DNA of 64,000 nt from Rhizobium sp. BT03 (GTDB lineage Bacteria; Pseudomonadota; Alphaproteobacteria; Rhizobiales; Rhizobiaceae): the NCBI RefSeq assembly GCF_030053155.1, contig NZ_CP125640.1, forward strand, positions 1,364,001 through 1,428,000, read 5' to 3'. Position numbers and translations under genes: made by a program. The notes under the pieces were generated by a model. It worked only from the letters and a program-made list of their open reading frames with translations, had not been told where the DNA came from and searched no databases. This document shows positions 8,218 to 17,322 of this stretch, piece after piece. Within the stretch, counting starts at the first letter, position 1, and each line of letters starts with the position of its first letter.

Positions 8218-9444
8218 TTATCCGGCGTGGCGGGATAATCCCTCCTCGGCCGCAGAGGTCTGCGCAGCCTTGGTATCGATTTCGGGTTCGACCGACATGC
8301 CGGAGCGCAACAGGCCGCTCAGCGCCTCGTCGTCGATGACGATCTTGACCGGGATGCGCTGGACGATCTTGGTGAAGTTGCCGGTGGCGTTGTCAGGCGG
8401 CAGCAGCGAGAATTCCAGGCCGCTCGCCGGCGAAACACTGTCGACATGGCCTCTGATCGCCATGTCGGGAAAGCTGTCGACCTTGATCTCGACCGGCTGG
8501 CCGGGGCGGACATGGGTCAGTTGCGTCTCCTTGAAATTGGCGACGACATAGACGGCATGCAGCGGCACGACGGCCATCAGCTGCGTGCCCGAGGTGACAT
8601 ATTGGCCGACGCGGATCGAACGGGCGCCGACCGTGCCGTCAACGGCGGCGACGATATCAGTATAGGACAGGTTGAGTTCGGCCTGATGCGCGGCTGCGGC
8701 CGCCCGGTCGCGCTCGGCAGCAGCCTGCTGACGCTGGCTGTTGAGCACCGGCACCTTGTTCTCGGCCGCAACGAGAGCCGCCCGGTCGCGCTCGACGGCG
8801 GCGGCAGCCTGGTCGCGGGCCGACTGGCTCTGTTCGGCGCGCGATTGCGTGCCGGCGCCGCTGCTGATCAGCCGGGCCGAGCGGGCGGCATCGGAAACGG
8901 CAAAATCCAGCGACGCCTGCGATGCATCGATCGTCGCCTTGGCCTGGCCGATGACCGACTGCTGCAGGGCGATCTGGGCGTCGATATTGGCGATCGCAGC
9001 ATCGGCCGCCTTCACGGCGGCCCTCGCCTGCGACAGCGCGGCCTGGAAGTCGCGGTCGTCGATGCGGGCGAGAACCTGGCCTGATTTGACCGGGTCGTTG
9101 TCGTTGACCAGCACCTGCCTGATATAGCCGGCGACCTTCGGGGCAACGGTGGTGTAATCGGCCTTCACATAGGCATCGTCAGTGGATTCGATGAAGCGGC
9201 CGACCGTCCAATAGCGGTAGCCGAAATCGCCTGATAGGGCGACGCCGGCAAGCAGTGCCGCGGCGATGACCACGCGCTTGACGATCCTGCGGCCGGTCCT
9301 CGCCGGCGCTTGCGCAACCGGGGCTTCGGCGAGCGGCACAGGAGGCGCCTCGGCGGCCGGCGCCCTGGCGGCTTCTTCAGCCACGATCAACTCGGCCTCT
9401 TTGGCGCTTTCGAAAACATCCTTGCGCGGTAACTCAACCATCAT
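8218..9444 (-). CDS. emrA: HlyD/EmrA-type membrane fusion protein
   Basis: 408 residues. A proline/alanine-rich cytoplasmic head (1-50) is followed by one membrane helix (about 55-75), then a barrel-sandwich segment (TTVAPKVAGYIRQVLVNDNDPVKSGQVLARID). Next come a long alanine/glutamine-rich coiled coil (about 125-230) and the returning lipoyl half with LSYTDIVAAVDGTVGARSI. This is the periplasmic adaptor that joins an EmrB pump to an outer-membrane channel. A GGAG lies just before the paired ATGs at 9444/9441. It is first in the emrAB operon and divergent from a LysR gene. Confidence 0.9.
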   Translation of the reverse strand: MMVELPRKDVFESAKEAELIVAEEAARAPAAEAPPVPLAEAPVAQAPARTGRRIVKRVVIAAALLAGVALSGDFGYRYWTVGRFIESTDDAYVKADYTTVAPKVAGYIRQVLVNDNDPVKSGQVLARIDDRDFQAALSQARAAVKAADAAIANIDAQIALQQSVIGQAKATIDASQASLDFAVSDAARSARLISSGAGTQSRAEQSQSARDQAAAAVERDRAALVAAENKVPVLNSQRQQAAAERDRAAAAAHQAELNLSYTDIVAAVDGTVGARSIRVGQYVTSGTQLMAVVPLHAVYVVANFKETQLTHVRPGQPVEIKVDSFPDMAIRGHVDSVSPASGLEFSLLPPDNATGNFTKIVQRIPVKIVIDDEALSGLLRSGMSVEPEIDTKAAQTSAAEEGLSRHAG

Positions 9445-9575
9445 GTTTCTCCTTCAATGCCGGCCCCGTTGAGAGGCCTGTTCGATTGAAGGGACAATGC
9501 ACCCTGCCGTTCATTGTGATAATCTGCTTAAATCGGGAAGGATCATCAACTCTCAGCGGATAATCCGAGGGCAAT

Positions 9576-10478
9576 ATGGATCGGCTGACAAGCCTCACAG
9601 TCTTTGGCCGCGTGGTGGAATGCGGCGGTTTTTCCGCCGCCGCGCGCCGGCTCAACATGTCGGTCACCATGGTCGGCAATCACGTGCAATCGCTGGAGGA
9701 TCGGCTCGGCGTCAGGCTCCTCAACCGCACGACGCGCAAGGTCAGCCTGACGGAAACCGGCAAATATTACTACGAACGCTCCTCGCAGATCCTTGCAGAA
9801 CTCGACGAGGCCGACCGGACGGCGGGCGCACTCAGCACCACGCCGCGCGGCACGCTGAAGGTCTATACCAGCAGCGCCATCGTGCGCTTCCTGCTGCCCG
9901 TCGTCAGCGAATATATGGAGCTTTATCCGTCGATCGCGCTCGATTTCAGCATCGGCGAGCGGATGGTCGACATGATCGAGGACGGCTACGATCTGGTGAT
10001 CCGCACCGTGCCGCCACCGGATTCATCGCTCGTCGCGCGCAAGCTGACGCCCTGGCGTCATGTGCTCGTCTGCTCGCCGGTCTATTTCGAAAGCCATCCG
10101 ATGCCGCAAAAACCGGCCGAGGTCGCCGATCACAATTGCCTGCAATATGCCTATTACCCCTATGGCGAGGAATGGCGCTTCGAGGATGGCGAAGGCCGGC
10201 AGGAAAGTGTCAAGATCGGCGGTAACGCCGTCTCCAACAGCGCCGAGATGCTGCGTTTCCTGACGCTGAACGGAAAAGGCATCTTCCTGGCGCCGAGCTT
10301 CGTGGTCTTCGACGACATCGCCGAAGGACGGCTGGTGAAGATCATGCCGGACTACCGCCCGGTCGAATTCAGCATCAACGCCGTCTATCCCAACCGTAGC
10401 CATCTGGCGACCAAGGTAAGGCTGTTCATCGACTTGCTTGCGGAGAGATTTGCGGAGCATCGGAAGTGGATGACGTGA
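9576..10478 (+). CDS. LysR-family transcriptional regulator
   Basis: 300 residues. The N-terminal winged HTH (MDRLTSLTVFGRVVECGGFSAAARRLNMSVTMVGNHVQSLEDRLGVRLLNRTTRKVSLTETG) is textbook LysR, of the subgroup with the RLLNRTTR motif. The C-terminal periplasmic-binding-protein-like effector domain spans about 90-295. GAGGG precedes the ATG. It starts 131 bp from the divergent emrA gene, the usual LysR arrangement, so emrAB is the likeliest target. The inducer is unknown. Confidence 0.9.
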   Translation: MDRLTSLTVFGRVVECGGFSAAARRLNMSVTMVGNHVQSLEDRLGVRLLNRTTRKVSLTETGKYYYERSSQILAELDEADRTAGALSTTPRGTLKVYTSSAIVRFLLPVVSEYMELYPSIALDFSIGERMVDMIEDGYDLVIRTVPPPDSSLVARKLTPWRHVLVCSPVYFESHPMPQKPAEVADHNCLQYAYYPYGEEWRFEDGEGRQESVKIGGNAVSNSAEMLRFLTLNGKGIFLAPSFVVFDDIAEGRLVKIMPDYRPVEFSINAVYPNRSHLATKVRLFIDLLAERFAEHRKWMT

Positions 10479-10581
10479 GGGGCAATTCAACACAGCAGAG
10501 CTCGGCAGCAATGCCGATCGGACATCAAAATGCCTCGACTTCGCTGGACATCATTCGACGTTAAAAAACAACGAGGTGACT

Positions 10582-11172
10582 GTGTCGGTTGAGCACATAG
10601 ACATTTGGAATGTTCGGCGAATGGTCATCGCCGCTTTTCTTGGCACCGCATATGCCGCCTACGATCGCGCCTTGGATTTTTGGCCGCTTGGTTTTGCCGA
10701 TGGGCTACGAGGTGTCTTTGATCTGTTGGGAGGTCTGCTGCTCGCTCTTTTGATCGTGGGCATACTGCTCGTTTGGTTTGTCAGCGCCATTGCTGCCCAA
10801 TATAGTCGTCGTTTCCGTGGGATGGCGAGTAGCTTCATCGCCATCATCATTGTTCCGGTTTGCTTTGGAACGATCGTCACCGTGCCACTCTTCGATCCTT
10901 GGCTGTGGTACGCCATTTTCAATAAATCGAGTTTCGAAGCCGCTGCCACGAGCGGTTCTTCACAGAACAGTCCAAAGTTTGCCATCATCGATGCGCGCGA
11001 CGTTTCGACGGGAATCGCCGGCGTGGGTCTCAATCATTTCGTCGCTCTCATTTACAGCGAAGGCGATCCACACAAACATGTTTATAGCGACAGCGATGAA
11101 GATAAACTGGCATCCAATTCGGTGCTGACGCACCTCTACGGCAATTTCTACAGGCGAGATGAGTACCGGTGA
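10582..11172 (+). CDS. Hypothetical membrane protein
   Basis: 196 residues from a GTG start. The GTG at 10582 is preferred over one at 10576 because ACGAGG lies five bases ahead of it. Three hydrophobic segments are visible (about 14-30, 45-75 and 90-115), followed by a soluble tail of about 85 residues rich in Ser, Asp and His. I do not recognise a family. Its base composition is visibly less GC-rich than the neighbours, which suggests recent acquisition. It stands alone between the LysR gene and the aminotransferase. Confidence 0.6.
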   Translation: MSVEHIDIWNVRRMVIAAFLGTAYAAYDRALDFWPLGFADGLRGVFDLLGGLLLALLIVGILLVWFVSAIAAQYSRRFRGMASSFIAIIIVPVCFGTIVTVPLFDPWLWYAIFNKSSFEAAATSGSSQNSPKFAIIDARDVSTGIAGVGLNHFVALIYSEGDPHKHVYSDSDEDKLASNSVLTHLYGNFYRRDEYR

Positions 11173-11314
11173 CGCCCCATCGGTTTGAAGTTGTCATTGG
11201 TGGCTTTGCAGATGGCTCCAAGGGGAACGACCGCGCCAGCCCTGCGCTTGCGCTCCGAGCGTTCGCCACTGCAAATTCACTGGATCGATTGCTCCCGCTG
11301 CGCGGGACCATTCC

Positions 11315-12202
11315 TCACTCTTCGCTCTCGCTTCTGCCGTGGGCCCAGTTCATGTAGAGCTCCAGCGCCTTGCGGGTGACCGGGCCTTCCGGGAGGTTGC
11401 GGTCGTCGAGGCGGGTGACGCCGACGACTTTGGAGTAGTTGCCGGTGGTGAAGATTTCGTCGGCGGCGAGGAAATCCTCGACGGAGAGGGTTGCTTCGAC
11501 GACGTCGAAACCGGCCTTGCGCAACAGGCCGATGACGCGGGCGCGGGTGATGCCGGCGAGGAAGGTGCGGTTGGCGGCCGGAGTCATCACCACGCCGTCG
11601 CGCACCAGGAAGACATTCGATGAGGCGGTCTCGACGACGTTGCCGTTGAGATCGCGCACCAAGGCATTGTCGAAGCCGCGGCTGCGGGCCTCGGCGATCA
11701 TGCGGCCGCTGTTCGGATAGAGCGAGCCGGTCTTCGCCTCGGTCATCGCCGTCTCAGGCGACGGCCGACGATAGGGCGAGACGGTGAGGCTGGTGCCGCC
11801 ATGGCCGCCCATCGGCGCCTCGAACAGGCAGAGCGCAAAGCGGGTCGATTCAGCATCGACGGAAACGATGCTGCCGGGCGAACCATGTTCGCCCCAATAC
11901 ATCGGCTTGATGTAGATTGCCGTCGCGCCATCGAATTTCGCAACGCCTTCCCAAGCGAGTGCCGCGATCTCCTCGGCCGATTTCACTGGCTTCAACCCCA
12001 TGGCAAGCGCCGAGCGATTGATGCGCTGGCAATGCAGGTCGAGATCCGGGGCGATGCCGTCGAACCAGCGGGCGCCGTCGAAAACCGTGGAGCCGAGCCA
12101 CATCGCATGCGAGGTCGGCCCGATCAGCGGCGGATTGCCGGGGAGCCACTCCCCGTCGACATGAGTCCAGGTGGTTGAACGCGGTGATGTATCGACGGCC
12201 AT
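11315..12202 (-). CDS. Branched-chain amino acid aminotransferase (PLP fold type IV)
   Basis: 295 residues from the ATG at 12202, which follows a GGGAGGG site; ten more in-frame codons upstream are not needed. Fold-type IV features include HAMWLGSTVFDGARWFDG, the likely PLP lysine in AMTEAKTGSLYPNSG (about residue 178) and NALVRDLNGNVVETASSNVFLV, the PLP-phosphate/carboxylate-binding stretch. LAGITRARVI and EIFTTGNYSKV complete the family pattern. It interconverts Leu/Ile/Val with their keto acids using glutamate/2-oxoglutarate in the cytosol. A D-amino-acid or 4-amino-4-deoxychorismate activity cannot be excluded from sequence alone. It is monocistronic. Confidence 0.85.
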   Translation of the reverse strand: MAVDTSPRSTTWTHVDGEWLPGNPPLIGPTSHAMWLGSTVFDGARWFDGIAPDLDLHCQRINRSALAMGLKPVKSAEEIAALAWEGVAKFDGATAIYIKPMYWGEHGSPGSIVSVDAESTRFALCLFEAPMGGHGGTSLTVSPYRRPSPETAMTEAKTGSLYPNSGRMIAEARSRGFDNALVRDLNGNVVETASSNVFLVRDGVVMTPAANRTFLAGITRARVIGLLRKAGFDVVEATLSVEDFLAADEIFTTGNYSKVVGVTRLDDRNLPEGPVTRKALELYMNWAHGRSESEE

Positions 12203-12451
12203 GCTGCCCTCCCCTGTAAAGCTCGGAAGCAAAAACCGCCGCAGCGAGCGGGGTCAAGGACAAATCCGGATGGGAAATGCGGAAGCAAGAAAATGCCGGA
12301 GGACGGGTCCGGCCCGCAATATTCGTGCGCGACGCCCACGCCTTCAGCGATGGGTGCATCAGCAAAAATGATGGAATGGGATGTTGGAACGGCGGCCTGC
12401 CGCGTGCGATCATAAGGAAAAATCGCGGGACAGCAGCAAAGGAAGACGCCG

Positions 12452-13495
12452 ATGAAAGCCATGTATTACGAAGCCTTCGAACAGGCGCCCGAGATCCGCA
12501 CCCTGCCCGATCCGACGCCTTCCGAGGACGGTGTCGTCATATCGGTCGGCGCCAGCGGGCTTTGCCGCAGCGACTGGCACGGCTGGATGGGACATGATCC
12601 CGATATCCGCCTGCCGCATGTGCCGGGACACGAGCTTGCCGGGCAGGTCGTCGCCACCGGCCGCGGCGTGGTGCGTTTCAAGGTCGGCGACCGGGTGACC
12701 GTGCCCTTCGTCTCCGGCTGCGGCCATTGCGGGGAGTGCCATTCCGGCAACCAGCAGGTTTGCCCGAACCAGTTTCAGCCGGGCTTCACCCATTGGGGTT
12801 CTTTCGCCGAATATGTGGCGATCGATTATGCCGACACCAATCTGGTGCACCTCCCCGACACGATCGACGATGCGACGGCAGCAAGCCTCGGCTGCCGCTT
12901 CGCCACCTCGTTCCGCGCGGTTGCCGATCAGGCGCGCACCGGGCCAGGCGAATGGATTGCCGTGCATGGCTGCGGCGGGGTCGGCCTGTCGGCGATCATG
13001 ATCGCCACGGCGCTCGGCGCCAACGCGATCGGCATCGACATATCGGAGGAGAAACTCGCCTTCGCCAGGGAATGCGGCGCGGTGGCGACGGTCAATGCCT
13101 CAAGGGTTGCCGACGTGGCCGAGGCGGTGCGCGAGATCACCAAGGGCGGCGCGCATGTCTCGATCGACGCGCTCGGCCACCCCGCCACCTGCTTCAACTC
13201 GATCAAGAATCTGCGCCGCCGCGGCCGGCATGTGCAGGTGGGGCTGATGCTCGGCGAATACGCGACGCCGCAGATCCCGATGGCCCAAGTGATCAGCAAC
13301 GAACTGGAGATCTACGGCAGCCACGGCATGCAGGCCTGGCGTTACGACGCCATGCTGTCGATGCTGGCAGCCGGCAAGATCGCCCCGCAGAAGCTGATCG
13401 GCCGCCGCGTCAGCCTCGAGGAGGCCGTGCCGGCGCTGATGGCACTCGACAAGGCGGAGGCCACGGGGATCAGCGTGATTACGCGGTTTTCGTGA
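12452..13495 (+). CDS. Zinc-dependent alcohol dehydrogenase (MDR superfamily)
   Basis: 347 residues. Catalytic zinc ligands are Cys in [10 protein letters not shown] and the GHE of VPGHELAG; the structural zinc site is [15 protein letters not shown] (about 90-104). The Rossmann NAD(P) motif is [13 protein letters not shown] (about 172-184), and the ID-I-SEEKL strand suggests NAD preference. It oxidises primary or secondary alcohols or polyols; the substrate is not readable. GGAAG precedes the ATG. It is divergent from the aminotransferase over about 250 bp that I find otherwise unremarkable. Confidence 0.88.
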   Translation: MKAMYYEAFEQAPEIRTLPDPTPSEDGVVISVGASGLCRSDWHGWMGHDPDIRLPHVPGHELAGQVVATGRGVVRFKVGDRVTVPFVSGCGHCGECHSGNQQVCPNQFQPGFTHWGSFAEYVAIDYADTNLVHLPDTIDDATAASLGCRFATSFRAVADQARTGPGEWIAVHGCGGVGLSAIMIATALGANAIGIDISEEKLAFARECGAVATVNASRVADVAEAVREITKGGAHVSIDALGHPATCFNSIKNLRRRGRHVQVGLMLGEYATPQIPMAQVISNELEIYGSHGMQAWRYDAMLSMLAAGKIAPQKLIGRRVSLEEAVPALMALDKAEATGISVITRFS

Positions 13496-13558
13496 GGGAG
13501 TTCTGCCCTCTCGCCTGTGACAAGCGTGAGAGGGAACCAAGGCGCTGCCACGATTCCG

Positions 13559-13636
13559 CTTCTCCCCAGCGGGGGTCCGAAGGACGGGTCGAGCCACAGG
13601 TCTCGACCCGTCCTTCGGACCCCCGCTGGGGAGAAG
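13559..13636. repeat. 35-bp perfect palindrome, RIME-like element
   Basis: Arms 13559-13593 and 13602-13636 are perfect inverted copies over 35 bp, with an eight-base loop. The arm core GGGGGTCCGAAGGA recurs, slightly changed, inside the larger repeat at 22746-22916, so this is a mobile or modular intergenic element rather than a simple terminator. It occupies the 388-bp gap between the alcohol dehydrogenase and cupin genes; the rest of that gap (13637-13883) holds no convincing gene. It could act incidentally as a transcription stop for the dehydrogenase. Confidence 0.8.
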
Positions 13637-13883
13637 ACGGAGCCAAGCTGTAACGTAGCCAATCCCTCTCGGGCTTCCCGCTTTGGCACGAACGCATGGT
13701 AAGGGCAGGCGGAGCGAACAACCAGCCCTTGCCACCGCCTGGCAGGTCTTGCGAAAACGTCCCGCCGCACCGATATCGGGGCCATTGGTTTCCCGACGTG
13801 CATATTGCGATGGTTGCCAAAGACGGCGCAAAGGCCTAACGGCTGCGTCCGCAAGAAAAAGCCAACAAGAAGAAGAAAGAGAC

Positions 13884-14351
13884 ATGATGTCCAACTCATT
13901 TGTGAAAACGCATGCCAGCGACGACGCGAAGCGCTTCTTCGTCCTCGGCGACCGGGTCGAGCGACGGGTTCGTATCCGCGGAAACTGGCTCAGCATTTTC
14001 GACGTCACCGTACCATCAGGCAGCCGGACGCCGAAACATTCGCATGCGAGCCCCGAGGTGTTCCGCATCCTTCAGGGGCGGCTAACGATCTGGCGGCTGA
14101 CCGACAACGGCCCTGAAGAGATCGAGGCCCATGCCGGCGACATCGTCAGCATCCCGCCTTTCGTGGTGCACGGCTATTCCAATCGCGGGACCGCCCCGGC
14201 AATCTTTTCCGCGATCGTCGATCGCGACATGGCCGAATTCATCGAAGCGGAAGGCGCGACGGAGCCTCCGAAGGCCAGCCCTTCGGCGGAGACCATCGCC
14301 CGCATGACGGCGGCCGCCAATGCCTACGGGATTACCATCCTGGCGGCTTGA
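13884..14351 (+). CDS. Cupin-domain protein
   Basis: 155 residues. The start is set at the ATG pair 13884/13887 after an AGAAAGAG site; a much longer upstream in-frame extension has no domain and overlaps the repeat region. One RmlC-like cupin barrel is seen: motif 1 is GSRTPKHSHASPEVFRILQGRLTIW, with metal-ligand His-His and Glu, and motif 2 is HAGDIVSIPPFVVHGYSNRG with the final His. It may be a dioxygenase, isomerase or sensor of a small molecule; the fold does not say which. A 15-bp stem-loop follows the stop. Confidence 0.8.
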   Translation: MMSNSFVKTHASDDAKRFFVLGDRVERRVRIRGNWLSIFDVTVPSGSRTPKHSHASPEVFRILQGRLTIWRLTDNGPEEIEAHAGDIVSIPPFVVHGYSNRGTAPAIFSAIVDRDMAEFIEAEGATEPPKASPSAETIARMTAAANAYGITILAA

Positions 14352-14361
14352 TGCGCAGATA

Positions 14362-14398
14362 CATGATGCCGGACCGTTTCGAGCGGTTCGGTATCATG
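14362..14398 (+). terminator. Stem-loop after the cupin gene
   Basis: A 15-bp stem (14362-14376 with 14384-14398, including two G-U pairs) and a seven-base loop begin ten bases after the cupin stop. No T-run follows, so termination would be atypical or the hairpin protects the 3' end. Confidence 0.5.
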
Positions 14399-14887
14399 CA
14401 GAAATGCGAAAAACTCCCCTGAGATTGCCAGCCGAAATGTGGGCCCGCCGTCCTTTTCGAAACTGTCACATCAATGCGGTAGAATGAATTTTGCCCGGTG
14501 CCTCTTGCGCCGGCACCGTTTCACCGCCAAAATTGCGACATGCCCGACAGCGACCCGTCCAGTACAAGCTCTGCCCGTTCCAGCCGGGATTTCCCGACCG
14601 AGGAAGGTGGCGACCGCTGTAGACGGCGCGATGACCTCCGCCTCGCCTTGGGTATATCCCGAAGGGAGCAGCCTTCTTCCAGATCATTGCGAATGACGGG
14701 CCGCCAGAAGCGTGTCGCGATCCTTCATGTCTTTATCGCAAAACCGCAGCACAGTTTTGCGAGACATGCTCCAGATGTTACCGCGATGATGGAACGACGA
14801 TGGGCGATGCTGATATAGCGCCTCTTCGAACGCCGCGCCGCGTTGCCTCGTCGACGTGGCATTGAAACCTCAACGAATAGGGTCCCT
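14399..14887. other. Gene-free stretch with two further hairpins
   Basis: I find no convincing gene here; the open frames start at weak codons and show no domain. Two structures stand out. One is a 7-bp stem followed by TTT (14496-14518). The other is a two-part stem (14726-14731 with 14763-14768, enclosing 14736-14744 with 14754-14762). The latter could belong to a small RNA or to the leader of the downstream CNNM/CorC-type gene. Confidence 0.4.
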
Positions 14888-16162
14888 GTGTTTCTGGAAA
14901 TTGGAATTGTGGCGTTTCTCACCATCCTCAATGGTGTGCTCGCCATGTCTGAGTTGGCTGTCGTGTCTTCTCGGACAGCCCGCCTGAAGGTTCTCTCCGA
15001 CAATGGCAGCAAGGGGGCGGCGCAAGCCATCAAACTTGCCGAAAACCCCGGCCGCTTTCTCTCCACGGTTCAGATCGGCATCACGCTGGTCGGTGTTCTC
15101 TCGGGCGCTTTCTCAGGGGCCACGCTCGGGGGCCGCCTGGCGGGCTGGCTGGTGACGCAGGGGATGTCGTCGACGGCCGCGGACGCGGTCGGCGTCGGTT
15201 CGGTCGTCGTCGCCATCACCTATCTTTCCCTGATCGTCGGCGAACTTGTTCCCAAGCAGATCGCGCTGCGGGAACCCGAAGCCGTTGCGGCGAAGGTCGC
15301 GCCGGCGATGGCGGTGCTTTCCAAAATTGCGCTGCCGCTCGTCTGGCTGCTGAACGCCTCCGGAAATCTTGTGCTGAAGCTGCTGGGCCAAACAGGCAAA
15401 GTCGGCGACAACGTCTCCGACGAAGAGATCAAAACCGTTCTCGCCGAAGCGCAGTCGGCCGGCGTGATCGAAAGCGAAGAGTCGGCGATGATATCAGGCG
15501 TGATGCGGCTGGCGGACCGCACCGCCCGGGCGCTGATGACGCCCCGGCGCGACGTCGAAATTATCGATATCGACGACAGCCTCGATGAAATCCGCGCGCA
15601 GCTGCACCGGACGAAACGGTCCCGGCTGCCCGTTCGCAAGGGCAGTTCGGACGAGGTGATCGGCATCCTGCCGGTCAAGGACTTTTACGACTCGATGTCC
15701 GAACACGGCAGTGCCGATATCAAGGCTCTGACGCAGGACGTGCCTGTCGTTTCAGACCTTGCCACCGCCATCAACGTGATTGAAGCCATCCGGAGATCGC
15801 CGGTCCACATGGTGCTGGTTTTTGACGAGTACGGCCATTTCGAAGGGATCGTTTCCTCAGGCGACATTCTGGAAGCGATCATGGGCGCTCTCCAGGAGGG
15901 GCCGGTCGACGAGCAGGCCATCGCGCGCCGCGACGACGGTTCCTACCTGGTGTCCGGCTGGACGCCGATCGACGAATTTGCCGAGTTCCTGAACCTCAAG
16001 CTCGATGACGATCTCGAATATCAGACTGTGGCCGGCCTGGTGCTGGAAGAGCTGAAACATCTGCCGGAGTTGGGCGAGAGTTTCACCAGAGATGGATGGC
16101 GCTTCGAAGTCATCGATCTCGACGGCAGGCGTGTGGACAAGATACTTGTGTCTGCGGAGTGA
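14888..16162 (+). CDS. CNNM/CorC-type transporter-associated protein (DUF21-CBS-CorC)
   Basis: 424 residues from GTG 14888 (VFLEIGIVAFL), the position where homologues begin; a TTG 45 bases upstream is less likely. The N-terminal DUF21/CNNM membrane domain (about 1-190) contains NGVLAMSELAVVSSR and GIVGELVPKQIALREPE-type motifs. Paired CBS domains (about 210-330, MTPRRDVEIIDID and FDEYGHFEGIVSSGDILEAI) and a C-terminal CorC_HlyC domain (about 345-420) follow. The family, often labelled hemolysin, is linked to Mg2+/Co2+ efflux and binds ATP-Mg via CBS. All modules look intact. Confidence 0.9.
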   Translation: MFLEIGIVAFLTILNGVLAMSELAVVSSRTARLKVLSDNGSKGAAQAIKLAENPGRFLSTVQIGITLVGVLSGAFSGATLGGRLAGWLVTQGMSSTAADAVGVGSVVVAITYLSLIVGELVPKQIALREPEAVAAKVAPAMAVLSKIALPLVWLLNASGNLVLKLLGQTGKVGDNVSDEEIKTVLAEAQSAGVIESEESAMISGVMRLADRTARALMTPRRDVEIIDIDDSLDEIRAQLHRTKRSRLPVRKGSSDEVIGILPVKDFYDSMSEHGSADIKALTQDVPVVSDLATAINVIEAIRRSPVHMVLVFDEYGHFEGIVSSGDILEAIMGALQEGPVDEQAIARRDDGSYLVSGWTPIDEFAEFLNLKLDDDLEYQTVAGLVLEELKHLPELGESFTRDGWRFEVIDLDGRRVDKILVSAE

Positions 16163-16271
16163 CGGTTGCGTCGCCTGCTTCGCCTGAGATCATCGAGCCC
16201 CCACGGCCGCAAATCGACAAGATCCGTATCCGCCACAGGGAAGATGTGGCCTGACCTCAGGAGGTACCGCC

Positions 16272-17042
16272 ATGGCATGGTCCGCCAGCCAATATGTGAA
16301 ATTCGAGGACGAACGCACGCGACCGGCACGCGACCTTCTGGCGCAGGTGCCGCTGCAGAGCATCCGCCGCGCCGTCGATCTCGGTTGCGGGCCGGGCAAT
16401 TCGACCGAGCTCATCATCGAGCGTTATGGTGCGCAAGGCGTCTCGGGCCTCGACAGCGATCTCAACATGCTGGAGGCAGCCCGCAAGCGGCTTCCGGGCA
16501 CCGCCTTTGTCGAGGCTGATCTCGGCAGCTGGCAGCCGACCGAGCCCGCCGATCTGCTCTTTGCCAATGCCGTCTTCCAATGGCTGCCCGATCATCTCGA
16601 CATTTTCGACCGGCTGATGGACGGGCTTTCCCCGGGCGGCGTGCTGGCGGTGCAGATGCCCGACAATCTCGGCGAACCCACGCATCTCCTGATGGAGGAA
16701 GCGGCGAATAGCGGCCCCTGGAAGAGCGCCTTCGAGGGAAAGAGCGTGCGCCGCAAGGGCTTGCCTGCGCCGTCCGCCTATTATTCCAGGCTGATCGCCA
16801 AGGCCGCGCGCGTCGATATCTGGCACACCATCTACAATCACCCGATGGCGGATGCGGCAGCGATCGTCGAATGGGTGAAGGGAACCGGGCTGATGCCCTA
16901 TCTCACCCGGGCCGGCGAGGAATATCGCGAGGCCTTTCTGGCGGATTATCTCGCGCGGGTGGAAAAGGCTTATCCGAAGATGTCGGACGGGCGGGTGCTG
17001 CTGCGGTTTCCCAGGATTTTCATGGTGGCGGTGAAGGGGTAA
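16272..17042 (+). CDS. tam: Trans-aconitate 2-methyltransferase
   Basis: 256 residues. The SAM site [14 protein letters not shown] lies near residues 38-51 and motif II is [13 protein letters not shown]. The family-specific segments are [28 protein letters not shown], and a C-terminal [13 protein letters not shown]...F..Y stretch. Tam methylates trans-aconitate, a spontaneous isomer of cis-aconitate that inhibits aconitase. GGAGG lies about five bases ahead of the ATG. The N-terminus [19 protein letters not shown] matches the conserved W-x-x-x-x-Y-x-x-F-x-x-x-R-x-R-P pattern. Confidence 0.93.
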   Translation: MAWSASQYVKFEDERTRPARDLLAQVPLQSIRRAVDLGCGPGNSTELIIERYGAQGVSGLDSDLNMLEAARKRLPGTAFVEADLGSWQPTEPADLLFANAVFQWLPDHLDIFDRLMDGLSPGGVLAVQMPDNLGEPTHLLMEEAANSGPWKSAFEGKSVRRKGLPAPSAYYSRLIAKAARVDIWHTIYNHPMADAAAIVEWVKGTGLMPYLTRAGEEYREAFLADYLARVEKAYPKMSDGRVLLRFPRIFMVAVKG

Positions 17043-17079
17043 GCGGCTGCCTCCGACATGCTCGGCTTGTGCAATGGCT

Positions 17080-17219
17080 GCCCCTCACCCTAACCCTCTC
17101 CCCGTTTTGACGGGGAGAGGGGACGTGCCAAACGCAGCATCGAGATTTGGGCAAGCGGGTGCAACATGTCCCCTTCGCCCCGCAAGCGGGGAGAAGGTGC
17201 CGGCAGGCGGATGAGGGGC
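17080..17219. repeat. RIME-type intergenic repeat (copy 1)
   Basis: About 140 bp bounded by GCCCCTCA and TGAGGGGC, containing two internal hairpins: CTCTCCCCGTTTTGACGGGGAGAG near 17095-17119, and CCTTCGCCCCGCAAGCGGGGAGAAGG near 17172-17197. The same mosaic recurs at 28541, 31517 and 59834, and in altered form at 22746. It resembles the Rhizobium-specific intergenic mosaic elements described in the literature. It lies between tam and zwf. Confidence 0.85.
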
Positions 17220-17322
17220 AGGCCCCGCATGCTGTCAAATGCCTGTTATCCCTCGCTCTCATATGTTGCGGCGAAACCGGCGCGCATTATAGTCGGCCGG
17301 AAAAGTATCGGAGATGACACAT

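Noticed and set aside
14498..14818. Open frame of 106 codons in the gene-free stretch
   Set aside because: It starts at a rare codon, lacks a ribosome site and shows no sensible composition or family.
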